From positions 1 to 64,000 of the forward strand of contig PLNT01000028.1 in NCBI GenBank assembly GCA_003141895.1: DNA of 64,000 bases. The letters run 5' to 3'. The notes beneath the pieces are model-generated. The model made no database searches. It saw nothing but the letters and a program-made list of their open reading frames with translations, and was not told where the DNA came from. Source of the DNA: Bacteroidales bacterium (GTDB lineage: Bacteria > Bacteroidota > Bacteroidia > Bacteroidales > VadinHA17). The position numbers and the translations under genes were made by a program. This document shows, piece by piece, positions 47,319 to 55,979 of this stretch (position 1 is the stretch's first letter; each line of letters starts with the position of its first letter).

Positions 47319-47933
47319 ATGAGTTTTACTGAATTTCCGTCGAGGCTTTTAGAAAATGCCGTAAATGAATTTGCTTCACTCCCGGGTGTTGGCAGAAAAA
47401 CAGCATTCCGTCTGGTTATGAATTTATTAAGAAGAGATTCAGAAGAGGTGAAAAAGTTTGGCGAGAGTATTATAAGACTTCATGAAGAAATTCATTACTG
47501 CAAGATCTGTAATAATATTTCCGATACCGAAATATGCAATATCTGTAATGATGATAAAAGGGAGAAATCTGTAATATGTGTGGTTGAGAACATTCAGGAT
47601 GTAATGGCTATTGAAAATACCCGGCAGTTCAGGGGAGCATATCATGTTCTGGGAGGAATCATATCGCCGATTGACGGGATAGGTCCTTCCGATCTGAAAA
47701 TCGACAATCTCGAAGAAAAGGTGAAATCAGGAGGAATAACCGAACTAATACTTGCGCTCAGCACAACAATGGAAGGTGATACGACAAATTACTATCTTTA
47801 TAAAAGACTCAATAAGTATAACGTACAAATGACAACACTTGCAAGAGGAGTTGCTATCGGCGATGAACTTGAATATACTGATGAGATAACATTAGGACGG
47901 GCCATTAATAACAGAAATCCTTACCAGCAATAA
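47319..47933 (+). CDS. recR: Recombination protein RecR
   Basis: The 204-residue protein has an N-terminal helix-hairpin-helix ([17 protein letters not shown]), a C4 zinc finger ([16 protein letters not shown]) and a Toprim domain ([34 protein letters not shown]). RecR acts with RecO and RecF to load RecA at gaps. Length matches the family. TAATTTTG at 47294-47301, 17 nt before the ATG, is a possible -7 box. It is divergent from the symporter. Confidence 0.97.
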   Translation: MSFTEFPSRLLENAVNEFASLPGVGRKTAFRLVMNLLRRDSEEVKKFGESIIRLHEEIHYCKICNNISDTEICNICNDDKREKSVICVVENIQDVMAIENTRQFRGAYHVLGGIISPIDGIGPSDLKIDNLEEKVKSGGITELILALSTTMEGDTTNYYLYKRLNKYNVQMTTLARGVAIGDELEYTDEITLGRAINNRNPYQQ

Positions 47934-48130
47934 TAAAATTAATTAATCATTTACTCTCCGATTTGGGTAAGAAATTTATTGTTTCAACATGTAACGATAA
48001 CCTGAAACATTTTTTCAATCCGCTTGTTTATTATATATGAAATTTCTACCTGTTAAGTGGTAGTCTCTGTGTATACGGCAAAAATCATTTACAACCGTTG
48101 AAAAAATAATAATACTCAAAATAATAAAAT

Positions 48131-49510
48131 ATGGCAAGACTGAATATCACATTACCTGCAATGGGAGAAGGCGTAATAGAAGCAACTATCAATAAATGGC
48201 TTGTTTCAGAAGGTTCCCAGGTTAAGGAAGATGATCCGCTTGTAGAAGTAGCTACTGATAAAGTGGATTCTGAAGTCCCGGCTCCGGTAGCAGGTACCCT
48301 TGTATCAATAAACGTAAAAGAAGGCTCGATCGCTAAAATAGGTGAGATCCTGGCCGTAATTGAAAATGATAATACTCCAACAAAAGAAGATTTGAAAAAG
48401 GTTGATAAGGAGGTTGAAAGAGTCCGTGAAACTATAAAAGCTTCAAAACAGGAAAAAGCTGAGACAGAGAACTTGTCGCATGACATGAAAAGCCGGACAC
48501 CTTCCGGTAAATTCATTTCTCCATTGGTCAGGAGTATTGCTTCAAGTGAAGGAATAAGTTATGACGACCTTGATAAAATTACCGGAACAGGAATGGATGG
48601 CCGGATTACAAAGGATGATATCTTAAAAATACTTGATGAGAGGAATACCGGAAAAGAATCAGCGGAGTCTGTAAAAACGGCTGCAACCAGGGAAATTCAT
48701 GATTCAGAAAGGGCACCTAAAGAGTTAAAACGGGTTGCTGGAGCCGAAGCAGCTCCTGCAGTGGAAAAAGGCGAAAAGAAGGAAAATCTGGTAACAAAAT
48801 CTGCAGGTGATGAAGTTATTCCTATGGACCGAATCCGCAAAATAATTGCAGAGCATATGGTTATGTCAAAAAGAACATCTCCACATGTCACATCTTTTAT
48901 TGATGCTGATGTTACTGGTCTTGTAAACTGGAGAAACGCTAACAAGGATCGTTTTCTGACGTCAGAGGGTCAAAAACTTACACTCACTCCCATTTTTATT
49001 GACGCAGTAGCAAAAGCTCTGCATGAATTTCCAATGGTCAATATATCAGTTGATGGAGAAAATATAATCAAAAAGAAGAATATTAATATCGGGATGGCCA
49101 CTGCACTCCCCGATGGCAACCTGATTGTGCCGGTCATAAAAAATGCTAACGAAAAGAGCCTTACTGGTCTGGCAAAAACAGTCAACGATCTGGCTGAAAG
49201 GGCAAGGATCAATAAATTAAAACCCGATGAAATTACAGGCGGTACATTTACAATTACGAATTTTGGAAGTTATAATAATCTTGCAGGAACACCTATAATA
49301 AATCAGCCGCAGGCTGCAATTCTGGGTACCGGTGTTGTAAGAAAAACTCCCGTGGTTATTGAAACAAAAGAAGGGGATATGATTGGCATAAGGCAAATAA
49401 TGATTCTGTCGTTAAGTTACGACCACAGAGTTATTGATGGGGCCCTCGCTGGAAAATTCCTTCATAAAGTAAAAGAAATCCTTGAGAATTATACGCCAGA
49501 CTATATTTGA
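48131..49510 (+). CDS. 2-oxo acid dehydrogenase complex E2 acyltransferase
   Basis: The 459-residue E2 has a lipoyl domain (1-78; lipoylated Lys44 in VATDKVDSEVP) and an E3-binding domain (about 125-170; SPLVRSIASSEGISYDDLDKI, GRITKDDIL). The C-terminal catalytic domain (about 230-459) has SYDHRVIDGALAG, with His432 and Asp436. Whether it serves pyruvate, 2-oxoglutarate or branched-chain 2-oxo acids is not certain; the layout is most like branched-chain or pyruvate types in this phylum. No E1 or E3 gene is adjacent. A strong terminator follows. Confidence 0.93.
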   Translation: MARLNITLPAMGEGVIEATINKWLVSEGSQVKEDDPLVEVATDKVDSEVPAPVAGTLVSINVKEGSIAKIGEILAVIENDNTPTKEDLKKVDKEVERVRETIKASKQEKAETENLSHDMKSRTPSGKFISPLVRSIASSEGISYDDLDKITGTGMDGRITKDDILKILDERNTGKESAESVKTAATREIHDSERAPKELKRVAGAEAAPAVEKGEKKENLVTKSAGDEVIPMDRIRKIIAEHMVMSKRTSPHVTSFIDADVTGLVNWRNANKDRFLTSEGQKLTLTPIFIDAVAKALHEFPMVNISVDGENIIKKKNINIGMATALPDGNLIVPVIKNANEKSLTGLAKTVNDLAERARINKLKPDEITGGTFTITNFGSYNNLAGTPIINQPQAAILGTGVVRKTPVVIETKEGDMIGIRQIMILSLSYDHRVIDGALAGKFLHKVKEILENYTPDYI

Positions 49511-49580
49511 TTTGCGGTTCAGATTAGTTATTGGGTCTGAATTTCATCAGCAAATAATCGTGGTTTGAAAGAAAAAGGTA

Positions 49581-49609
49581 AAAAGGACTACTTCAAATAG
49601 TCCTTTTTT
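49581..49609 (+). terminator. Terminator after the E2 gene
   Basis: An AAAAGGACTA/TAGTCCTTTT stem is followed by further T. It separates the E2 gene from the TPR-PD40 cluster. Confidence 0.9.
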
Positions 49610-49745
49610 CTAATATTTATCCTATATTAGTAGCCTTGAGTAGAGAAATAACAGATTGACTTCCTCTATTCTTAAAATAGAACCTAAGGATCTTAATTTT
49701 CACATATGATTTATGTGCCCTCATTCCATTTAGATTAATTATACT

Positions 49746-52598
49746 ATGATGAAAAGATTAGTTATCATAACGTGGCTGCTGGCTACATTTATCAATCCTG
49801 AGTTACGCTCCCAATCGAAAGAAGAGAGCAGGCAAAATTTTTTCGAAGCTGAGAGTTGGATCTTATTTGAATCGTATCAGGATGCTCTGCCATTATATCT
49901 GCAACTACTGAAAAGATACCCTAAAAATTCAAATTACAAATACAGGATTGGTCAATGTTATATTAATATACCGGGTGAGAAAATTAAAGCCGTCAGTTAT
50001 CTTGAGGACGCTATTGCAGATATTGACCCGAAATACAGAGAAGGAAAATTCAGTGAATCCGGAGCTCCATATGACGCTCTCTACTATCTTGCAAATGCAT
50101 ACCGTATAAATAATCAGATAGATAAAGCACTTAAAACATATGAACTGTTCAGATTAAATCTGAATCCTGCGGTCTATGATACAACAGTTGTGAATCTCCA
50201 GATACAGAGTTGCCGGAATGCCAAGGAGCTCATGAGGATGCCTCTCTATCTCAAAGTGAAAAACCTCGGGAATGTAATAAACAGCAGTAATAATGATTAC
50301 AATCCTGTGGTTTCAGATAATGAGGATATGATTGTATTTTCAAGAAGCCAGGCATTTTATGATGCCATTCTGTACTCGACAAAAGTCAATGGGGTATGGA
50401 CTGAACCTCTGAATATGAATGAGCTGTTAAAAGTAGACCGTGATCTTTTTCCTACTTCAATCTCGAAGGACGGAAAGGATCTTTATTTATACAGTTCAGC
50501 TGATTACGATGGTATAATATATACTTCCCGGTTTGAGAATGGGAAATGGTCTCCTATCGTAAAGCTAAATGATAACATAAATACCAAATACTGGGAGTCA
50601 CATGCAACTATTTCTCACGATAACAAAAAACTATATTTCACCAGTAACAGGAAAGGCACGTATGGCGGACTAGATATATATGTATCAACTCGAGACAGCA
50701 CAGGGGATTGGGGCCCGGCAGTTAATCTTGGACCCACTATAAACACCCCTTATAATGAAGAATCACCTTTTCTCAGTCAGGATGACAAAACATTGTTTTT
50801 TAGTTCAAGAGGCCACTTTAACATGGGTGGCTATGATATCTTCTACTCAACATTGCTCGATAACGGAGAATGGTCCGTACCACTGAATGTTGGTTTCCCC
50901 CTCAATACAACAGACGATGATGTATTCTTCAGACCGTTAAATCAGGGCTACGAAGGGTATGTTTCGAAAGAACTTCCCGGGGGGTTTGGTAAACAGGATA
51001 TATATCGTGTTGAGATTTTTTCAAATGATCATCCCAGAAAATTCTTCGTAAGAGGGATGGTAAAGGTTGCCGATTTAATAAATAATATGAATGATAGCGT
51101 TAAGGTAAGCGCTATGAATATAAAGAATCCTGATCAGACAATGATTGTGTATTCAAATCCTCAGACAGGTCAATATGAATTTCAGCTTCCTCAGGGGGAT
51201 TATCAAATCATATATCAAGGAGATGGAGGTCAAACAGTTGTTAAAAATCTTAATCTGCCTCTGCTGAATCCCTCCGACAGCTTTATTCTTCCGGGAACTG
51301 TTTTGCCAAGAACTGATTTTACGGCTGACTTAAATGTAGAATCCAATAAAAGCATATCTGTTACAGGGGGCGATTCGATAATATTTCCAATGAAGATTGA
51401 ACCGAAATCGTTCCTTACTGTTGAGAATTGGGTAGGTGATTCATTGGTGTCGGTAAAACACTACACAATCCTCGATTCAGTCTTTGTTTATAAGATGGCA
51501 CCGGCGAACGGGAATAACAGAGTTGTATTTAAACTTACCGACAGATTTAATAACCAAACTAAAACGGAAGTCCAGGTTACCCGCGAAAGAAATCTTACAG
51601 ATCAACCGGTTAAACGACCGGAATATGACAGGATCATTTCTCAGAAACAAATTGCCATCCTTGCCGAGTTGCTTAAAAGCCGGGCCAAGGATAAGCTTCT
51701 TGACCTTGTCACAAATGCAAATATCAAGGATAAAGAATTCGGAAAAGTCGATGACTATATTTCATTCCTGGAAGAAGAGGCTGTTAAAAAAGGCATTAAC
51801 GCTGAGGACGTTGACAGACTGGCACTTACTGTTGCAGCTATGGATAATATTCTCACCCAGGCTGCAGTCGATTTAATGGCAAAATATTCTGATGGTGAAC
51901 TTAAAAAGCTTCTTTCAGAACTTGATATCTATGCATCCAATTTAAAAACATGGACTGATTTACAGCAATATATTTCAGAAAAAACCGGAGGAAGGATAAG
52001 TCCGCAGGACCTGAACAGGATCGCCGCAGCAATCTTAAACGGGATTGACCCGGCTATAGATATTCTGAGATCTAAAATTCTGTCCTTCAGCGAAAACTCA
52101 TCAATTGGATCGCTCATCAAACAAGCTGTATCATCTGCTGATAACAGTGACTCTAAAACAACCGGGAAATGGCTGCAGTCATTTTATAATGAATCTCTCA
52201 AGCTAGAACTTACACAGGATCAGCTTGTTGAACTACTTGTAAGGATGAGCTCTTTGCCTGATACTAAAACAGACCAATATCTTAATGATCTGATCGGACA
52301 ATCTGATGAACAATTCCTTTCAACATTGAAATCTGTTGATCTGAAGAAAGCAAAAATCAAAACACCCAATGACCTGATTAAATATCTTTTAACAAATAAA
52401 GAAAAGTATCCTCAGGAGTTTGTTTTTGGAAGTATAGCTGACCTTATAGTTTCAAAGAACATTTCCCCGGAAGATTTTAAATCAAAAGTACCTTCCGGAA
52501 ATAAAAATGAACTGTGGATATTATGGCTACTGATACTTGCCGGAATAATTAGCTTATTCCTTATTCTATGGAGAAGAAGAAACAAAAACAAAAAATAA
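49746..52598 (+). CDS. Exported TPR and WD40-like (PD40) protein with C-terminal membrane helix (paralog 1)
   Basis: This 950-residue protein has a signal peptide (1-22). TPR-like helices (about 25-165; FFEAESWILFESYQDALPLY, RIGQCYINIPGEK) are followed by PD40 repeats (about 180-425; signature ESHATISHDNKKLYFTSNRK, then GGYDIFYST). A carboxypeptidase-regulatory-like strand segment lies at about 440-520. A long region that is mainly helical (about 630-915) ends in one membrane span (about 922-943) and a basic tail, RRRNKNKK. A signal peptide plus this tail predicts an inner-membrane anchor with the propeller in the periplasm, unlike its relatives. It shares the TPR-PD40 core with the next three genes. 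Related to PorE-type T9SS proteins; precise role unknown. Confidence 0.85.
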   Translation: MMKRLVIITWLLATFINPELRSQSKEESRQNFFEAESWILFESYQDALPLYLQLLKRYPKNSNYKYRIGQCYINIPGEKIKAVSYLEDAIADIDPKYREGKFSESGAPYDALYYLANAYRINNQIDKALKTYELFRLNLNPAVYDTTVVNLQIQSCRNAKELMRMPLYLKVKNLGNVINSSNNDYNPVVSDNEDMIVFSRSQAFYDAILYSTKVNGVWTEPLNMNELLKVDRDLFPTSISKDGKDLYLYSSADYDGIIYTSRFENGKWSPIVKLNDNINTKYWESHATISHDNKKLYFTSNRKGTYGGLDIYVSTRDSTGDWGPAVNLGPTINTPYNEESPFLSQDDKTLFFSSRGHFNMGGYDIFYSTLLDNGEWSVPLNVGFPLNTTDDDVFFRPLNQGYEGYVSKELPGGFGKQDIYRVEIFSNDHPRKFFVRGMVKVADLINNMNDSVKVSAMNIKNPDQTMIVYSNPQTGQYEFQLPQGDYQIIYQGDGGQTVVKNLNLPLLNPSDSFILPGTVLPRTDFTADLNVESNKSISVTGGDSIIFPMKIEPKSFLTVENWVGDSLVSVKHYTILDSVFVYKMAPANGNNRVVFKLTDRFNNQTKTEVQVTRERNLTDQPVKRPEYDRIISQKQIAILAELLKSRAKDKLLDLVTNANIKDKEFGKVDDYISFLEEEAVKKGINAEDVDRLALTVAAMDNILTQAAVDLMAKYSDGELKKLLSELDIYASNLKTWTDLQQYISEKTGGRISPQDLNRIAAAILNGIDPAIDILRSKILSFSENSSIGSLIKQAVSSADNSDSKTTGKWLQSFYNESLKLELTQDQLVELLVRMSSLPDTKTDQYLNDLIGQSDEQFLSTLKSVDLKKAKIKTPNDLIKYLLTNKEKYPQEFVFGSIADLIVSKNISPEDFKSKVPSGNKNELWILWLLILAGIISLFLILWRRRNKNKK

Positions 52599-52603
52599 AT
52601 GAA

Positions 52604-52634
52604 TGAAAATGACCGGCCGCGCCGGTCATTTTCA
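52604..52634 (+). terminator. Long hairpin after paralog 1
   Basis: A perfect 14-bp stem (TGAAAATGACCGGC/GCCGGTCATTTTCA) with a 3-nt loop lies 5 nt after the stop. No long T run follows, but a stem this strong should stop or pause transcription or protect the mRNA end. Confidence 0.65.
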
Positions 52635-52675
52635 TAAAATAATACAGGTTTAACATTCTTTTGCCGATTTTTTAA

Positions 52676-52683
52676 TAAATTTG
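52676..52683 (+). promoter_or_regulatory. TAnnTTTG -7 box for paralog 2
   Basis: TAAATTTG lies 19 nt before the ATG at 52703 and just after the hairpin closing paralog 1. The -33 element is weak. Confidence 0.4.
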
Positions 52684-52702
52684 ACTAACAAAATCTCAGG
52701 CT

Positions 52703-53977
52703 ATGAGCAAAAGAGCAATGTGTCTGTTTGTTACATTTGTTTTCATCATTCCGCTACGTGCACAGGTAAATAAAGAGCTTCAGGACGCTTTTCTTGAAGC
52801 TGAATATTTTATGATGAATGGTGATTATTCTGATGCTCTCACATATTATCTACCTTTATATGAGAAACTGCCTGATAATTCGAACCTTGCATACCGAATA
52901 GGAGTATGCTATCTCAATATTCCTTCAAAAAAGAATCTATCGGTAGATTTTCTCAGTATTGCATCAAAGAATATGTCAGCCAAACGTAAAGAAGGAAGCA
53001 TTAGTCAGGTAGCAGCTCCATATGATGCATTATTTGAGCTTGGAAAAGCTTATCGCATTAATTTCAAGTTCGATCAGGCAAAAGAGACTTTCACTAAATA
53101 TCTTGCTACACTTCTGCCTGACGATCAGGAGAATGTGGAGTTCGTAAAACATGAAATTGAGGTTTGCGATAAGGCTAAAGATTTTATAGCCAAACCTGTA
53201 TCATATACTGAAGAAAACATAGGAGAGCTGTTTAATGATGAAAAATCTCAATTTAATCCCTTGATATCAGCAGATGACAAATCTTTTGCTTATATGGTTT
53301 CTCTCAAATTCTATGATGCCGTTATGTTTTCCAAACTTATAAATGGAAAATGGTCGGCTCCCATTAATATAACCCCTGACCTCCAGACCGATGGAGATTT
53401 TTATATATCATGTCTTTCTGCCGATGGAAAATTACTATTTCTTTCCAAAGAAGATAACGATAACAGCGATATTTATGTAAGCTCTTATGTCGGAGAAACC
53501 TGGACAAAGATTGTCAGGCTAAACAAAAATATTAATACAAAATACTGGGAATCACACGGATTTATTTCTGAAGACGGGAATCAGTTGGTTTTCGCGTCAG
53601 ACAGACCAGGCGGATTTGGCGGACTTGATCTGTATATTTCCCAAAAAGTAAATGGCGACTGGGGTCCGCCAGTCAATCTCGGCCCGGAAATTAATACACA
53701 ATTCAATGAGGACAGACCATTTCTGATTAATAATGGAAAAACTATTTTTTTCAGTTCCCAGGGACATGAAACAATAGGAGGTTATGACATATTCAGATCT
53801 GATCTTCAATCAAACGGTTTGTGGAGTAAGCCAAAAAACCTTGGATACCCAATAAATACACCAGATGATGATGTTTTCTTTATGCCTGTGGGTGATGGCA
53901 AATCCGGCTATTATTCAAGATATAAAGAAACGGGCGGATATGGGAAAGAAGATATATACAAAATAACTTTTAAATAA
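52703..53977 (+). CDS. Exported TPR and PD40 protein without C-terminal module (paralog 2)
   Basis: The 424-residue protein has a signal peptide (1-21, ending LRAQ), TPR-like helices (about 24-165; AFLEAEYFMMNGDYSDALTY, RIGVCYLNIPSKK) and a PD40 propeller (about 180-424; ESHGFISEDGNQLVFASDRP, GGLDLYIS, GGYDIFRSD). It stops where its relatives continue into further domains, so it is the minimal form of this family rather than a truncation with a visible scar. Its last residues (GGYGKEDIYKITFK) match the propeller end of paralog 1 (GGFGKQDIYRVE). It is probably periplasmic. A 49-nt gap with its own promoter separates it from paralog 3. Confidence 0.85.
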   Translation: MSKRAMCLFVTFVFIIPLRAQVNKELQDAFLEAEYFMMNGDYSDALTYYLPLYEKLPDNSNLAYRIGVCYLNIPSKKNLSVDFLSIASKNMSAKRKEGSISQVAAPYDALFELGKAYRINFKFDQAKETFTKYLATLLPDDQENVEFVKHEIEVCDKAKDFIAKPVSYTEENIGELFNDEKSQFNPLISADDKSFAYMVSLKFYDAVMFSKLINGKWSAPINITPDLQTDGDFYISCLSADGKLLFLSKEDNDNSDIYVSSYVGETWTKIVRLNKNINTKYWESHGFISEDGNQLVFASDRPGGFGGLDLYISQKVNGDWGPPVNLGPEINTQFNEDRPFLINNGKTIFFSSQGHETIGGYDIFRSDLQSNGLWSKPKNLGYPINTPDDDVFFMPVGDGKSGYYSRYKETGGYGKEDIYKITFK

Positions 53978-53989
53978 AAATTAACCTGA

Positions 53990-54021
53990 TTGCTAAATCC
54001 TTTATAAATACACTATATTTG
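53990..54021 (+). promoter_or_regulatory. Bacteroidota-type promoter of paralog 3, near-leaderless
   Basis: TTG at 53990-53992, a 21-nt spacer and TATATTTG at 54014-54021 form a textbook -33/-7 pair. The ATG at 54027 begins only 5 nt after the -7 box, so the transcript would start at or within a few bases of the start codon. Confidence 0.6.
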
Positions 54022-54026
54022 TTTTA

Positions 54027-55979
54027 ATGGATAACTTCAGAGTAAAAATCGTAAGTGGCCTCCTTCAGCTAATAGCTGTGGTACTAATTCCTTTTACGGT
54101 TTCTGCACAATCTTCAAGCGAGATGAAGAAGATATTTGAGAAAGCCGAGTCATATTATCTGTACGAAGAATATGAGCTGGCAAATCAATTATATCTTATT
54201 ATCGATAGCACAGGTAACGGTAACATTCAATATAAAATAGGCAATTGTTATGTTAATATTCCCGGGGAAAAAGAAAAATCAATTCCATATCTCGAGAGTG
54301 CTATCAAATCTGCATCTTATGAGTCAAAAACCGAATCTTTTAAGGAAAAGAGGGCACCACTTGATTCATACTTCTCGCTATCCAAAGCATACCTTATTAA
54401 TAATCAGTTAGATAAAGCCCTAAATACACTTCAGACATTTAATAAGCTTGCCAGGGAAACATCTTCCAAGGGAGGCATGAAGAATCTTGAGTACATTGAA
54501 CAGCAGATACAGGCATGTAAGAACGCTATTGATTATAAAAATAATCCTGTTATCTTCAGTAAAAAGACAATGGGAAGTGACTTCAGTCAGGGCTCGATAA
54601 ATGATAATCCGGCTGTTAGCTTCGATGGTAACACAATAGTATATACCGAACGCAGAGGTGTAGTTAATGCCATATTCTATTCAAAAAAGGAAAGAGGCAA
54701 ATGGCAGACTCCAATTGAAATAACAGCTGAATTAAATGCCGGTGAAGATTGCTCATCCAGTTCACTTAACAATGATGGAACTGAGCTTTTCCTGTACAAA
54801 ACGGATAACTACGATGGGGCTATATATTCCTCGAATTTCGTTGATGGAGCATGGATGCCGATTAAGAAATTAAATAAGAATATAAATACAAAATTTTATG
54901 AATCACACGCCTCTATTTCTGCAGATTCGAAAAGACTTTATTTTTCGAGCAACAGAGACGGTGGTCAGGGTAACCTCGACATTTATGTTTCTGAAAAAGA
55001 TGAATCTGGTGATTGGGGTCCGGCTGTAAACCTTGGCGCAGCTATCAATACTCCATTTAATGAAGATACACCTTTCATAACCCAGAATGATTCAGTTCTT
55101 TATTTTTCTTCTGAAGGACATAGTTCAATGGGCGGATTTGATAATTTCAAGAGTCAGAAAATAGGATCAGTCTGGAAAACGCCAACAAATTTAGGTTATC
55201 CCATTAATACAACTGACGATGACAAATTCTTTCAACCTGTAAATAATGGGAAAAATGCCTATTATTCGATGACAACAGATTATAAAAAGAAAGAAATATT
55301 TTATCTCGGTTTGGGTAATACAGACGTAAATCAATCTTTTGAAATAAAAGGTAAATTCAGTCTCAAAGATACAATAGTGACGTTTGATAAAAATTACTCC
55401 ATTAATCTTATAAATAAAACATCAGGAGATACTCTCGATGTGGGGTTCCCGAATAAATTAACAGGACTCTATAATTTTATAGTTGCTCCAGGGGAATTCA
55501 GAATCTATTATAAAGGGTATGGCTATAAAACCAAGATAATTGATACTGCCATTTTACAGAATAACCCTAATCTCTTTATAAATATAGATGTGTCTCTTGA
55601 AAGAGATACAACTGTAAAAAAAATTATTGCTGAGCCTGCTGTTGTTTATGATAAAATAAACCTCTCTTTAATACCTACCATCGCTGCAGCTGATACAAGT
55701 ACACTGATAAGAAACCTCAACGTTAGTGATGTGAGTGACGTTAATGTAAAGGACTCGGACGTTCTCTATTATACGGTACAGGTGATGGCTCTGCACAAAC
55801 CTGTTGATGTAACATACTTCAAATATATATCTGACATGAAAGTATTGTATAACGATGCAGATAAGTTTTACAGATATACCACAGGTAGGTTTCCGACCAG
55901 GGAAGAAGCTTATTCATTAAGATTGGAGTTGATAAGGAAAGGTTATCCTGAGGTCTTTATCAAGAAAGTATCAAAATAA
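54027..55979 (+). CDS. Exported TPR and PD40 protein with C-terminal SPOR domain (paralog 3)
   Basis: The 650-residue protein has a signal peptide (about 1-27, ending VSAQ), TPR-like helices (about 30-165) and a PD40 propeller (about 180-425; ESHASISADSKRLYFSSNRD, GNLDIYVSEK). A regulatory beta-sandwich-like segment (about 437-525) and a linker follow. The C-terminal SPOR domain (about 578-650) has YYTVQVMALHKP, YRYTTGRFPTREEAYSLR and GYPEVFIKK. SPOR domains bind peptidoglycan strands stripped of stem peptides, typically at division sites, so this protein should contact the cell wall. Its stop overlaps the start of paralog 4 by 1 nt (TAATG), so the two are coupled. Confidence 0.85.
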   Translation: MDNFRVKIVSGLLQLIAVVLIPFTVSAQSSSEMKKIFEKAESYYLYEEYELANQLYLIIDSTGNGNIQYKIGNCYVNIPGEKEKSIPYLESAIKSASYESKTESFKEKRAPLDSYFSLSKAYLINNQLDKALNTLQTFNKLARETSSKGGMKNLEYIEQQIQACKNAIDYKNNPVIFSKKTMGSDFSQGSINDNPAVSFDGNTIVYTERRGVVNAIFYSKKERGKWQTPIEITAELNAGEDCSSSSLNNDGTELFLYKTDNYDGAIYSSNFVDGAWMPIKKLNKNINTKFYESHASISADSKRLYFSSNRDGGQGNLDIYVSEKDESGDWGPAVNLGAAINTPFNEDTPFITQNDSVLYFSSEGHSSMGGFDNFKSQKIGSVWKTPTNLGYPINTTDDDKFFQPVNNGKNAYYSMTTDYKKKEIFYLGLGNTDVNQSFEIKGKFSLKDTIVTFDKNYSINLINKTSGDTLDVGFPNKLTGLYNFIVAPGEFRIYYKGYGYKTKIIDTAILQNNPNLFINIDVSLERDTTVKKIIAEPAVVYDKINLSLIPTIAAADTSTLIRNLNVSDVSDVNVKDSDVLYYTVQVMALHKPVDVTYFKYISDMKVLYNDADKFYRYTTGRFPTREEAYSLRLELIRKGYPEVFIKKVSK

